A stretch of 64,000 bases of DNA from NCBI GenBank assembly GCA_022823185.1, contig JAJDXQ010000046.1, positions 1-64,000 of the forward strand, written 5' to 3'. The translations under genes were made by a program, and so were the position numbers. How positions within the stretch are numbered: the stretch's first letter is position 1; the number at the start of each line of letters is the position of its first letter. Source of the stretch: Caldilineaceae bacterium (GTDB lineage: Bacteria > Chloroflexota > Anaerolineae > Caldilineales > Caldilineaceae). The notes under the pieces are model-generated. The model was not told the DNA's origin. It saw only the letters and a program-made list of their open reading frames with translations, and did not search any database. Of this stretch, positions 8,395 through 17,401 are shown one piece after another.

Positions 8395-9201
8395 ATGGCA
8401 ACTCGTAATCTCATGTTAGAGCAACTGACAACGGTCTTTGAGGAGAAACAGGCCGAGGTGCTGGCCGAAGTCATTTACGATTCCTACAACAACCTTGTGA
8501 GAAGGGACGACTTCAATGAACTCAAAGAGATCGTAAGAAATATCGCACAGACACAAGACCGTACTGATCAGCATCTGGCGGAACTGGCTGATGCGCAGAA
8601 GCGTACGGAACAACGCGTAGAGGATTTGGGGGAGGCACAGCAACGCACAGAGAAACGCGTTGAGGAGCTTGCAGAGGCGCAACAGCGCACGGAGCAGCGT
8701 GTTGAGGAGCTGGCAGAGGCGCAACAGCGCACGGAGGAAGCGCAACAGCGCACAGAGACGGCGCAACAGCGTACTGAACTGGCAGTTCAGCGGCTGGCGC
8801 GGGAGGTTGGCGGGTTGAGCAACCGTCTTGGCGGCGACTTGGAGGATGTCGCCGCAATCGTGATCGAGGACACGCTGCACCGTGAATTCGGCTGGGAAGT
8901 TGACGAACTGAGCCGGTCATGGCAGGAGTGGGAGGGTGAACAATACGAAATCGACGTATTTGGAAAAGCAGAAGACCCGTCCCGGCCCGGTTTACAACTG
9001 TGGATCGTGGCAGAGGTGAAGTTCAATATGACACAACGGGACGTGAACCGTTTCGGCCAGTTGGTTGCCCGCGCCTCCAAGAGCCTGGACGGGGAGGTCG
9101 TCCCGGTCTGCTTCTGCTACCGTATTCGGCCGCAAGTGCAGAAAGTATTGAAAGAGGAAGGGTACAATCTGGTCATGTCAAGCGGAAGGATGCCCAAGTA
9201 G
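8395..9201 (+). CDS. Coiled-coil protein with C-terminal PD-(D/E)XK-like nuclease fold
   Basis: This 268-residue protein has a helical N terminus, then a strict heptad coiled coil at about 55-135 built of 14-residue units of the form RVEELAEAQQRTEQ that shorten to 7-residue AQQRTE units. The C-terminal half (about 145-262) carries a nuclease-like core: an acidic helix, YEIDVFG, then the strand LWIVAEVKF, matching the D...(D/E)XK arrangement. Proteins of this build (coiled coil plus PDDEXK, DUF3782-like) are frequent in cyanobacteria and Chloroflexota; their role is not established and many are thought to be mobile or multicopy. It stands alone, convergent with the sulfatase 30 bases downstream. 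Fold assignment is by motif only. Confidence 0.75.
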   Translation: MATRNLMLEQLTTVFEEKQAEVLAEVIYDSYNNLVRRDDFNELKEIVRNIAQTQDRTDQHLAELADAQKRTEQRVEDLGEAQQRTEKRVEELAEAQQRTEQRVEELAEAQQRTEEAQQRTETAQQRTELAVQRLAREVGGLSNRLGGDLEDVAAIVIEDTLHREFGWEVDELSRSWQEWEGEQYEIDVFGKAEDPSRPGLQLWIVAEVKFNMTQRDVNRFGQLVARASKSLDGEVVPVCFCYRIRPQVQKVLKEEGYNLVMSSGRMPK

Positions 9202-9231
9202 GGTTACTGAGCCCGGGCTATGGCGGGGCTG

Positions 9232-10584
9232 TCAGTCTGTTGCGGCGGTCTTTGGATCGGACACGGCCTTCTGCCAGCGTGCCTGCTCCCGTTCCAACCG
9301 CTCCCGCTGCGAAGCGGCGCCTTCGTCCTCAGAGAGGTCATTCAGCTCCCACGGGTCGGAAGCCAGGTGAAAGAGCTGGGCGCGGTCACAGCCCTGTTTG
9401 CCGTCGCGGCGGTAGCTGATCAATTTCCACTCCCGGTCCTGGGTCATTCGCTGCCCGTGCTTGTAGACGGAGTGCAGATACGATCTGGTTTTTTCAACAG
9501 TCCCCTCAATCAGCGGCACAAGAGATTTCGCATCGACACTTGAAGGTACTTCCAGCCCGGCGAATTCACACAGGGTTGGGTAGATGTCATAGGTATGGGA
9601 CAGCGCGTCCACCTGCCTCCCGGCCGGCACGTGCGGTCCGCGCACGATCAGAGGCACGCGGACGCTGTGATCGTAGAGATTCTGTTTGCCTAGCAGACCG
9701 TGCTGGCCGAGTGCAAGTCCGTGATCGGCGGTATAGACCACGAGAGTATTCTCCGCCAACCCCCTCCGGCTGAGCAGGGCGAGAATATCGCCTATCTTTT
9801 CGTCCATATCGGAAATCATGCCGAAGTATTCGGCGATATGCCGGCGCGTTTCTTCCGGTTTACGGGGAAAGGCAGCCAGCATTTCGTCGCGCACAGACAT
9901 TTCGCCATTGTCGAAGGGGTGAATCCCTGTGAAGTTGGGGGGCAGGGGCATGGCCTCCGGCTTGTAGGCGCCGGCCCAATCGGGGGGCGGCGTGCGAGGG
10001 TCGTGGGGGGCGGTGAAGGCGCAGTAGAGAAAGAAGGACCTGCTCCCATCCTGCCGTTCCAGGAAGCGAAGCGCCGAATCTCCGAACAGGTCGGTAGAAA
10101 ACTGGTCGCCTATCCTCTGCCTGCCTTTGTCGTACGCGCCCGAAGGGTCATAGTCCTGGACCTTCACCTTGAAGTGGCTGTCCATGCCGCCGAAGAAGAC
10201 ATTCTCCGCTTCAGCGAAGGACCGGGCGAAGCTGGCGGCGTCGTTGTGCCACTTGCCGGTGGCGAATGTCGTGTACCCGTTCTGACGGAACAGCTCAGCC
10301 AGGAATGTATGGCCGGGATCAAGCGTGTTGAGTGACCGTGGATCCTCCATGTCATTGCCGAGAGAGGCCCGGAAGACGTGGGCGCCGGTGTGGACGCAGG
10401 CTCTTGTTGGAACGCAGACCGCGCCGCTCAGTCCGCCCATGTGGCAATTGCGGTGAAATGATGTCCCTTGCGCGCAGAGCAGATCCAAGGTTGGTGTCCG
10501 TACGGTGGCGTCTCCGTAGGCGCCGATAGCCGAAGCGCGATGGTCGTCTGCGATGAGAAATAGAATGTTGGGCTGTTCTGGCAT
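9232..10584 (-). CDS. Sulfatase (arylsulfatase family)
   Basis: This type I sulfatase of 450 residues is predicted to hydrolyse sulfate esters of glycans or aryl compounds. The N-terminal NILFLIADDHR supplies the metal-binding Asp pair. The catalytic signature CVPTRACVHTG (about 57-67) fits C-x-P-x-R-x4-TG, in which the Cys is converted to formylglycine. Further metal and substrate residues are in TADHGLALGQHGLLGKQNLYDHSVRVPLI (about 285-313, written here only as a position guide: TADHG then GKQNLYD). No signal peptide is visible, so it looks cytoplasmic. It is a different subfamily from the sulfatase at 34636, which has CGPSR. No formylglycine-generating enzyme is encoded in the window. It lies upstream of nothing obviously linked. 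Confidence 0.9.
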   Translation of the reverse strand: MPEQPNILFLIADDHRASAIGAYGDATVRTPTLDLLCAQGTSFHRNCHMGGLSGAVCVPTRACVHTGAHVFRASLGNDMEDPRSLNTLDPGHTFLAELFRQNGYTTFATGKWHNDAASFARSFAEAENVFFGGMDSHFKVKVQDYDPSGAYDKGRQRIGDQFSTDLFGDSALRFLERQDGSRSFFLYCAFTAPHDPRTPPPDWAGAYKPEAMPLPPNFTGIHPFDNGEMSVRDEMLAAFPRKPEETRRHIAEYFGMISDMDEKIGDILALLSRRGLAENTLVVYTADHGLALGQHGLLGKQNLYDHSVRVPLIVRGPHVPAGRQVDALSHTYDIYPTLCEFAGLEVPSSVDAKSLVPLIEGTVEKTRSYLHSVYKHGQRMTQDREWKLISYRRDGKQGCDRAQLFHLASDPWELNDLSEDEGAASQRERLEREQARWQKAVSDPKTAATD

Positions 10585-10691
10585 GTGCGGTCTACCTACT
10601 GCGATTGCTACCTACCTGGATTCTTGAATTGGGACGAAAGATGGCCGGGCCGATGACCCAGGGATACGAAACCAGATTCCATTGAATCAGG

Positions 10692-12533
10692 TCATGGCTG
10701 TTCCATGAACTGTCGGCGATGCAAGGTAGCGTACAGTCCCCCTTCGGCCAGCAGTTCTTCGTGCGTCCCCCTGCTTACGATACGACCCTCTTCCAACGCG
10801 CAGATCAAGTCAGCCTTGCGGATTGTGCTCAGGCGGTGGGCGATCACGATCGCGGTGCGCCTGCTGAGCAGCCGGTCAAGGGCCTCCTGGATTAGAGCCT
10901 CGGTAGCGGTATCAACGCTGGCCGTCGCTTCATCCAGAATGAGGATTCGGGGATCGGCCAGGACAGCGCGGGCAATACAGATCAATTGCCGCTGGCCCAT
11001 CGAGAGATTCGCCCCCCCTTCGAGGATTTCAGTCTCGTAGCCATTTGGCAGGTCCATGACGAATTCATGAGCATTGGCCTGTTTTGCGGCTTCCTCCACG
11101 GCTTCAGGCTCGATCTCAGGGAGGCCAAAGCGGATGTTATCGATGACCGTCCCCGCAAAGAGAAAGGGCTCCTGAGAGACGATTCCGGTTTGGCGGCGCA
11201 GAGACTGCTGAACTACCTTGCGCACGTCGATTCCGTCGATCAGGACAGCCCCCTCGCTGACATCATAGAATCTGGCCACCAAATTGGCGATGGTCGACTT
11301 GCCGGCTCCTGTGGGTCCGACGAGCGCGACCGTCTGCCCGGGCTCAATCCTGAGGTTCACGTCGTGCAATACGGGGTCGTCGCTGCTATAGGAGAAGTGA
11401 ACGCGGCGCAGTTCTATCTTACCCTTAATCCTGTGCATTTCCCTGCCATCTGGCGGGTCGGCAACCTCGGGACGGGCATCGAGCAGCTCCAGCACCCTTT
11501 CGCCCCCTGCCATCGCCGATTGCATCGTCGTGTACAGCTGGCTCAGCTCCTGGATCGGTTGAAAGAAGCGGGTGACGTAGGCCAGGAATGCGACTAGGAC
11601 ACCGATTTCCAATGCGCCTTGCGCCACGGCGCGACCGCCGAACCACAGTACGATGCCAGTTGCGAGCACTGCCAGGAATTCCACCGTCGGCAGAAAGACA
11701 AACGAGAGGGTCATCGCGCTGATATAGGAGCTGCGATTGGCCTGGTTGGCCTCATCGAAGCGGCTGCGCATTGCATCTTCTTGCGCGAACGCCTGGATGA
11801 CGCGCATGCCGGCCAGGTGCTCAGCGAGAGTGCCGACAACGCCGGCTACGCTGTGCCTGGTCTGGCGAAAAGCGATTTTGGCCCGCCTGGAAAAGAGGTA
11901 GGTTGACAGCAACATGAGCGGAATGGTGCTGAAGGTCAGAAGAGCAAGCGAAGGACTGAGGATCAGCATGACGGCGATGATTCCAACAAGGACAAGGACG
12001 TCGCCGATCAGTGTGATCAAGCCCTGGGACAGGAGCTCGTTGATAACCGCCACATCGCCGATCACCCGAGAAATGGTCACGCCGACGATATGCCTGCTGT
12101 GATAGCCAAGCGACAGGGCCTGCAGATGGCGCATCAACTGACCGCGCAGCGTGGCCAGCACACGCTGTCCCACCCACGAAAGCAGATAGCGCTGGCCCGA
12201 TGCCGCGCCGAAAAGGGCAAGAAAGATGACCGCCATGAGGACGGAGATCCTGGCAAGCCCGCCCAGATCGCTGGAGGCAATGTAGCGGTCGATAGCCACC
12301 TTGAGCAGGAGAGGAATCCCAAGAGTTGTCCCTGTGACGATCAGCATCAGGGCGAAAGCGGCGATCATTTTGGCCCTGTGAGGCCGCAAGTAAGTAAGCA
12401 GCCTGCCCACGACCTGCCCATCAAAGGCCTTTCCTTCGGCCTCCTTCGCCAAGTTCCGCAGCAGGCTTTGAGGCCCGCCGCTGCGTCCAACTGATCCAAT
12501 TGAGATAGACATAATGTTTGCGCAATAGGCCAC
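10692..12533 (-). CDS. ABC exporter half-transporter, subunit with canonical Walker B
   Basis: This is a type IV (MsbA-like) half-transporter of 613 residues: six transmembrane helices at about 55-340, then the nucleotide-binding domain with Walker A GPTGAGKST, Walker B ILILDEATAS with the catalytic Glu, and switch His in IAHRLSTI. Its signature is LSMGQ rather than LSGGQ. Together with the neighbour at 12558-14342 this predicts a heterodimer with one active and one degenerate ATP site; the canonical site combines this Walker A/B with the neighbour's LSGGQ. The longest frame starts at GTG 12533; an ATG eight codons in is an alternative, and neither has a clear ribosome binding site. It follows its partner by 24 bases, so they are co-transcribed. 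Substrate (drug, lipid or peptide) cannot be read from sequence. Confidence 0.92.
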   Translation of the reverse strand: MAYCANIMSISIGSVGRSGGPQSLLRNLAKEAEGKAFDGQVVGRLLTYLRPHRAKMIAAFALMLIVTGTTLGIPLLLKVAIDRYIASSDLGGLARISVLMAVIFLALFGAASGQRYLLSWVGQRVLATLRGQLMRHLQALSLGYHSRHIVGVTISRVIGDVAVINELLSQGLITLIGDVLVLVGIIAVMLILSPSLALLTFSTIPLMLLSTYLFSRRAKIAFRQTRHSVAGVVGTLAEHLAGMRVIQAFAQEDAMRSRFDEANQANRSSYISAMTLSFVFLPTVEFLAVLATGIVLWFGGRAVAQGALEIGVLVAFLAYVTRFFQPIQELSQLYTTMQSAMAGGERVLELLDARPEVADPPDGREMHRIKGKIELRRVHFSYSSDDPVLHDVNLRIEPGQTVALVGPTGAGKSTIANLVARFYDVSEGAVLIDGIDVRKVVQQSLRRQTGIVSQEPFLFAGTVIDNIRFGLPEIEPEAVEEAAKQANAHEFVMDLPNGYETEILEGGANLSMGQRQLICIARAVLADPRILILDEATASVDTATEALIQEALDRLLSRRTAIVIAHRLSTIRKADLICALEEGRIVSRGTHEELLAEGGLYATLHRRQFMEQP

Positions 12534-12557
12534 TGACGCTGAACAACCGTCAACCCC

Positions 12558-14342
12558 TTACGCTAGTTCGACTCCCTGTAACTGTACTTCGTAAATCTTG
12601 CGATAGAGCGGAGATTTCTCGAAGAGCGCCTCGTGATTTCCCGCCGCGGCGATCCTTCCCTTTTCCAGAATCAGGATCTTATCGGCCAGTCGGACCGTGC
12701 TGAGTCGCTGCGCAATAATGACCGAGGTACGACCTTTCATCAGATTGGATAGCGCCAATTGTATCAGGTGCTCGGTCTGCGTATCGACGCTGGACGTGGC
12801 GTCGTCGAGGATCAGGATGCGAGGGTCGGTTAGCAGGGTACGGGCGATGGCGACTCGCTGCCGCTGGCCGCCGGAAAGCGTAGCGCCTCGTTCTCCCACC
12901 TTTGTTTCATATCCGTCGGGGAAGCTCTCGATGAACTCGTGGGCTTGAGCCGCCCTGGCAGCTTCAACCACTTCTTCCTCGGTCGCGTCGGCGCGGCCAA
13001 AGGCGATGTTTTCGCGAATGGTTGCCGCAAAGAGCGTTGACTCCTGGAGGACGATTCCAATCTGACTGCGGAGCGAGTGAAGTGTTGCAGTTCGAATGTC
13101 CCGGCCATCGAGCAGAACGCGGCCATCCGTCGGGTCATAAAAGCGCGGTATCATGTTAATGATCGAAGACTTGCCCGATCCGGTTGGTCCAAGCAGGGCG
13201 AGCACCTGGCCGGGCTGAATCTCAAATGATACCTCTTCCAGGACATTGTGCGGGCGGGCGTAGCTGAAGGAGACGCCTTCGAAGCGAAGGTGGCCGTGAA
13301 TTGGTCCAAGCGGCGTCGCGTCCACTGCCTCTTTGACCTGTGTCTCTTCGTCCAGTATTTCAAAGACCCGCTCGGCTGACGCGCCGGCCATTGCGATCGA
13401 CGGAACGAGGAATCCCAGCCTGCGTATTGGTGAAGTCAGCTGGGCCAGGTAGGTGATAAAGGCCACCAGTTCTCCCAGAGTCAGATTGCCGCGAATGACC
13501 AGGTACCCGCCCAGCCAAACGATGATGACTGTGGCGAGGTTGGCGATCAGATCCAATAAGGGCATATTCAGCGCGGTCAGCCGGGCTGTGGACGCGGCCA
13601 AACCAAACCACTTCTGATTTTCGGTTTCGAAGCGGTCGATTTCAGCATCTTCCTGGGCGAAGGCCTTTACGATGCGCGCGCCGCGCAAGTTCTGTTCCAA
13701 TCGGGTTGTCAACACGGCCAGCTGCTGCTGTATCTCCATCGAAAGGGGCCGGTATCGGGCCCCAAAGCGCATGGCGCGATGCGCCAGCACAGGCATCGTG
13801 AGCATCGCCAGCAAGGCCAGAAGGGGATCCATCAGTATCAACGCTGTGGCAGAGCCGATCAGCAGAACAACGCCATTCGCAAGACCCAGGACCGACCGGC
13901 CCGTGAGCATGCGCAGCCTCTCCACGTCCTGCATCGAGCGTGACAGGAGCTGACCTGATTCAGTGCGGTCGTGGTAAGCAAAGGAGAGCTCGGTCAACTT
14001 GGCATGGAGATCGCGGCGCAGACCGTAGGAGACGCTCTGCGATGCCTTTTCCGCAAACAGGCTCGACAGAAAAGTGAGCAGGCCGCGCACCGCCGTTAAG
14101 GCAAGCAGCCCCAGCACAGACATTGCCAGCAGCTGCATGTCGTTCTGGCGGATGCCGCGGTCGACGATCCATCTGATGAACTGGGGCGTGACGAGAAGAA
14201 TGGCTGTGGTGCCGAGAAGAGCGGCGTACGCGGCGGCTGTCAATCGCCAGTAGGGACGGAGGCGCTTGAGCGCCCGCCACAAGAAACGGCGGTTCTGGTT
14301 CGGGCTTACAAGCTTTGGCAGCTCCGCGGAGGCGGTTGACAT
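12558..14342 (-). CDS. ABC exporter half-transporter, subunit with degenerate catalytic residues
   Basis: This 594-residue partner has six transmembrane helices (about 35-320) and a nucleotide-binding domain with Walker A GPTGSGKSS and a canonical signature LSGGQRQR. The residue after Walker B is Asp (ILILDDATSS) instead of the catalytic Glu, and the switch His is Gln (IIAQRLSTV). These two changes, complementary to the LSMGQ change in the other subunit, are the pattern of asymmetric exporters such as TM287/288 and BmrCD. It is the first gene of the pair. A possible extended -10 (TGGTACAAT, minus strand, 14388-14396) lies about 45 bases upstream without a recognisable -35. Confidence 0.92.
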   Translation of the reverse strand: MSTASAELPKLVSPNQNRRFLWRALKRLRPYWRLTAAAYAALLGTTAILLVTPQFIRWIVDRGIRQNDMQLLAMSVLGLLALTAVRGLLTFLSSLFAEKASQSVSYGLRRDLHAKLTELSFAYHDRTESGQLLSRSMQDVERLRMLTGRSVLGLANGVVLLIGSATALILMDPLLALLAMLTMPVLAHRAMRFGARYRPLSMEIQQQLAVLTTRLEQNLRGARIVKAFAQEDAEIDRFETENQKWFGLAASTARLTALNMPLLDLIANLATVIIVWLGGYLVIRGNLTLGELVAFITYLAQLTSPIRRLGFLVPSIAMAGASAERVFEILDEETQVKEAVDATPLGPIHGHLRFEGVSFSYARPHNVLEEVSFEIQPGQVLALLGPTGSGKSSIINMIPRFYDPTDGRVLLDGRDIRTATLHSLRSQIGIVLQESTLFAATIRENIAFGRADATEEEVVEAARAAQAHEFIESFPDGYETKVGERGATLSGGQRQRVAIARTLLTDPRILILDDATSSVDTQTEHLIQLALSNLMKGRTSVIIAQRLSTVRLADKILILEKGRIAAAGNHEALFEKSPLYRKIYEVQLQGVELA

Positions 14343-14435
14343 ATTTCAAATCCGGTTTAGTAAGGTTAGAAAGCAAACGACGAACCCATTGTACCATGAT
14401 GTTGGAATTAGGGCTTACCTGCAGTGCGGCCGGAT

Positions 14436-14512
14436 GCAGTACGAATTCGGGCGAGCTTCAGGAGACCTGTGGAGAACAACATTTGTCAGTTGTCTGAACG
14501 GGGATTTGGGGG
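14436..14512. repeat. Dispersed repeat, copy B
   Basis: This is the second copy of the element at 7957-8064. It has GGGCGAGCTTCAG at 14449-14461 and an exact 24-base match to the other copy at 14489-14512, followed by a degenerate echo GGGATTTGGGGGGA to 14532. As with copy A, it lies upstream of a minus-strand operon. The first block ends about 42 bases from the -10-like box in both copies. Confidence 0.65.
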
Positions 14513-14665
14513 GATTGTAGGGATTTGGGGGGAAGGGAGCGATTTAGGGATGGGTATTGATATGTGGGCGAGCGGCGGAGAGATGGGCGAGGGAACGGCA
14601 AGGGAAGGGCGCGTGGGACGTGTCGGCGTCTCTGAGTGGAGGCCGGTTTCTGTGCGAAGTGGCTT

Positions 14666-14687
14666 GGGCGCCCACAAGGGGCGCCCC
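14666..14687. repeat. GC-rich hairpin GGGCGCCC-ACAA-GGGGCGCCCC
   Basis: A self-complementary hairpin of the kind GTAGGGGCG...CGCCC that is dispersed through many Chloroflexota-like genomes. Only this copy is seen in the window. No T-tract follows, so it is probably a repeat rather than a terminator, though it lies downstream of the lysine/MOSC operon. Confidence 0.5.
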
Positions 14688-14946
14688 TACAGTGGGGCGC
14701 AGTGTAAGGGAGGGGTGAAGGGCGCGTAATCCAGGGCCTATGTAATTCAATTCGCGGGCCCTGCGCGGGAACGCCTTCTCACCTGAGATACCGGTATCCC
14801 GTGCGTACAAAAGTCTGTGGCCAAACAAGAGTTCACAGCCTCGTTCTGACACAGGGGATTCGGAGGAAGACTCCTTCTTCTGCCCAGCGAAAAGGATGCC
14901 GCATCGTCCCGCTGCCAACAATCCGTCGCAAGTGGACCTTGCGCGC

Positions 14947-15492
14947 TTAGAGCTTGCGCACAGTATCCCCCGCCCGAATGGCGCCGGGTTGCACGACCTT
15001 CGCGTACATTCCGCGCAGCCGCAGCTCCTTGCCTTCTGGCGTGCTGACGAACTTGACTGCGTCAACGCCGAAGCGCTCCGCGAACTTCTTGCATCCCGTA
15101 TGATCAACCGGCGTTACCTCGATGACGGCGTCGCCGAGTGCGAGTTGTGTGCCGACGGGCAGGTTGGTTTCGCTCAGCTCAAAGTCCATATACAGCTGAT
15201 CGCCAAACAGCTTCCAGCGGCGGTCATCCTGGGAAATCGCGCCGGCAACTCGGGCGTTCATTATCGTGAGCTGTGTGTCCGCGCTTGGCGGAGCCCCAGG
15301 CGAACGGGTGCTCCAGTTGTCGCCTACCAGCCCTTCAGCCACGGTAAGCTCTCCGTCCTCGATGACTTCTCGTTCGCCGGAACGAGGGCGTCTCACGATA
15401 AGGGTCAGCTCGCCTTCGCTCTTCGGGGAACGCCGAATCTCGTCCAGATTCCGTTCCAGTTCCGCCAAATCCTTATGGGTTGCCTTCGACAT
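14947..15492 (-). CDS. MOSC domain protein
   Basis: A 181-residue protein consisting mostly of a MOSC domain, the fold shared with the C terminus of molybdenum cofactor sulfurases and YiiM-like proteins that carry persulfide sulfur to molybdenum enzymes. The expected features are present: GLVGDNWSTRS (about 54-64), RVAGAISQ, and the conserved Cys in VDHTGCKKFAERFG (about 129-142), followed by the GMYAKVV...GDTVRKL ending. The ATG has AAGGAG 8 bases upstream. It is the last gene of the run of minus-strand genes starting at hcs, 30 bases after the membrane protein. No molybdenum enzyme is nearby, so the substrate is unknown. Confidence 0.88.
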   Translation of the reverse strand: MSKATHKDLAELERNLDEIRRSPKSEGELTLIVRRPRSGEREVIEDGELTVAEGLVGDNWSTRSPGAPPSADTQLTIMNARVAGAISQDDRRWKLFGDQLYMDFELSETNLPVGTQLALGDAVIEVTPVDHTGCKKFAERFGVDAVKFVSTPEGKELRLRGMYAKVVQPGAIRAGDTVRKL

Positions 15493-15521
15493 TGATCGAC
15501 TCCTTCTTTGTCCTGGCCGGG

Positions 15522-16223
15522 TCAGTTCGCGGCCTCTTGTTCAAGAGACGTTGCGTGTTCCATTCCAATCTCTTGCCAGCCATCTTTCAACGCATCAAGC
15601 CAGCGCCGAATCGCCTTTTCATCGGGCACGTCGCGGCGGCGCTGCCAGTATATCATGCCAGTGAGCAGCAAGGGCAGCGCCAGGGGAATCACAAAGGGCA
15701 GCGCGTCCTTCGCAGTGCTCTCCGGAGAGGCCCGCAAGGCTCCCGCCACAAGGAACGCCAAGGGGACAAGACCGCTCAACGCCATCCAGGCGGCGGCATA
15801 GATGCGTCCCACCGGATGCCACTGGAAATGACCCACCAGGCGGCAGTCTGCCCCATTTTCCTGAAAGACGCCGTAATAGTAGGTCGCAAATATGCCCCTG
15901 ACTCTGGACTTTTGCGGGAGCCGTCTGATCTTGACCCCTCTTCCTGCAACGCGCCCGGTTACTTCCTCGCTTGCGCGCAAGGTTTCCGCGAGGCGCCGCG
16001 CGGCGGCATCAGCATTGCCTTCGAGAGAAAGCGATAGACGTCGCCGGCCAGGCGTCCAAAGGAAGGAGATGAGCGACTTCATTGACGTGCTAACCACGGC
16101 CGACCACGCTCCACGACCCATCTGTCCCTGGTCTTTGGTCCGACGCGTCTTGGCATAGATGTCCGGCCCTTCAAGCGGCTCCAAACTTTCCTCGGGAAAG
16201 AGGCCATCGAGCCATGTGCGCAA
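15522..16223 (-). CDS. Hypothetical protein with two transmembrane helices
   Basis: I do not recognise a family. The 233 residues comprise a soluble N-terminal part (about 1-135) with a basic, arginine-rich middle, then two hydrophobic helices (about 140-160, AAWMALSGLVPLAFLVAGAL, and 175-192, LPFVIPLALPLLLTGMIYW), and a short cytoplasmic-looking C terminus. The start appears to be a TTG (16221-16223) with GGAG about 10 bases upstream; other starts are possible. It lies 47 bases after lysY and 29 before the MOSC gene, so it is probably read from the lysine operon, but nothing ties it to lysine synthesis. Confidence 0.6.
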   Translation of the reverse strand: MRTWLDGLFPEESLEPLEGPDIYAKTRRTKDQGQMGRGAWSAVVSTSMKSLISFLWTPGRRRLSLSLEGNADAAARRLAETLRASEEVTGRVAGRGVKIRRLPQKSRVRGIFATYYYGVFQENGADCRLVGHFQWHPVGRIYAAAWMALSGLVPLAFLVAGALRASPESTAKDALPFVIPLALPLLLTGMIYWQRRRDVPDEKAIRRWLDALKDGWQEIGMEHATSLEQEAAN

Positions 16224-16270
16224 CAGGATTCCGCTCCGCCGTCTGATCGAAGACAGGCTCCCAAAGAGGG

Positions 16271-17368
16271 CTAAACGGGATGCAATCCCGGGAAACCCAA
16301 TGCGGTCGCCTCGTCCCAGCCATACATGAGATTCATGCTCTGGAGAGCGCTGCCGGCCGCCCCTTTCACCAGGTTGTCAATGGCGCAAAGGGCGACAACG
16401 CGACCCGTGCGCTCATCCAGTTCGAAACCTACGTCGGCATAGTTGCTTCCGCTGAGGATTTTCGGCTCTGGGTAACGGTAAATGCCGGTCTTCTCCTTGA
16501 CGATGCGCACGAAGGGCTCGTCCCGGTAGGTCTGCCGGTAGGCGCGCCAGAGATCACGCTCGGTGACACCATCCTTTGCGAAGACATGGGCCGTCGCCAG
16601 CACACCGCGTACATTGTCGACCGCGGTTGCGCTCAGGTGGGCCGACACGGCGGAGTAGTCTTCGGCGTCAGCTCTGGCAATCGCCTGCAGGAGTTCAGCA
16701 GTGTGGCGGTGGCCGGTTGGCGCAAAGCTGCGCATGGTCCGCGCCCGTTCCGGGTGGTGCGTGGCGTCGCCGGCGCGGTTTCCGCCTTCGCTGCTGCCTA
16801 CCTTGACCTCGCAGATGACGTCTTTCTCCGGGTCGGCCAGGCCAGTGGCAAAGAGCGGCCACACGGCCAGCGTACTTGCGGTGGCATTGCAGCCGACCCC
16901 GCTCACATATCTGGCCCCCTCGATTTTCTTTCGAAACAGTTCCGGCAGCCCATAGACGAATCTGCCCAGCCAGTCAGGCGCGGTGTGCTCTTTTCCGTAC
17001 CAGTCCACGTAGGCTTGCGGCTCCCGCAGTCGAAAGTCGGCGCTGAGATCGACAATGCGATCGGCGAGCTGGGCGAATTCAACGATGCGGCCCATCGCCC
17101 CGCCATGCGGAAGCCCCAGCACAAGCAGGTCACAGGGCGCCAGCTCCGCGGCGCTGACAAACTTCAGCCTCGTGCGACCGCGCAGGTTCGGATGGGTGAA
17201 GTGAACGAATGAACCGGCGTTGCGTTCGCTCGTTACCTGGGCGATCTCGACATTGGGATGTTCCAGCAGAAGCCGTAGCAGCTCGCCCCCTGCATAGCCG
17301 CTAGCCCCCAATATCGACACTGTAATCCTGCTAATATGATTCACCTGCTCCACGACTTCACCGTTCAC
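16271..17368 (-). CDS. lysY: [LysW]-L-2-aminoadipate 6-phosphate reductase
   Basis: This is an ArgC-family NADPH-dependent semialdehyde dehydrogenase of 365 residues. It has the Rossmann motif ILGASGYAGGELLRLLL (about 19-35), the catalytic Cys in SGVGCNATAS (about 154-163) and the substrate-binding segment KVGSSEGGNRAGDATHHPER. ArgC enzymes act on N-acetylglutamyl phosphate; LysY acts on the aminoadipyl phosphate carried on LysW. Here it follows lysX by 33 bases and sits in a cluster with hcs, homoaconitase and lysW, so LysY is the better name, although a dual role in arginine synthesis is possible as in some archaea. The start is read as a GTG (17366-17368); an in-frame GTG a few codons later is possible. 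Confidence 0.88.
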   Translation of the reverse strand: MNGEVVEQVNHISRITVSILGASGYAGGELLRLLLEHPNVEIAQVTSERNAGSFVHFTHPNLRGRTRLKFVSAAELAPCDLLVLGLPHGGAMGRIVEFAQLADRIVDLSADFRLREPQAYVDWYGKEHTAPDWLGRFVYGLPELFRKKIEGARYVSGVGCNATASTLAVWPLFATGLADPEKDVICEVKVGSSEGGNRAGDATHHPERARTMRSFAPTGHRHTAELLQAIARADAEDYSAVSAHLSATAVDNVRGVLATAHVFAKDGVTERDLWRAYRQTYRDEPFVRIVKEKTGIYRYPEPKILSGSNYADVGFELDERTGRVVALCAIDNLVKGAAGSALQSMNLMYGWDEATALGFPGLHPV

Positions 17369-17401
17369 TTTCCTCGGTCCCGCAATCTCATTTTGGCGGC
17401 A

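Larger units (their letters stand above)
14343..14946. other. Intergenic region between the lysine operon and the ABC exporter
   Basis: This 604-base stretch holds repeat copy B, G-rich sequence to about 14720, the GGGCGCCC hairpin and a 12-base palindrome GATACCGGTATC (14787-14798). I find no credible gene and no T-tract terminator for the MOSC-ended operon. Confidence 0.55.

Noticed and set aside
14787..14798. Palindrome GATACCGGTATC as an operator
   Set aside because: A single 12-base palindrome in a G-rich gap without a neighbouring promoter is too weak to call.
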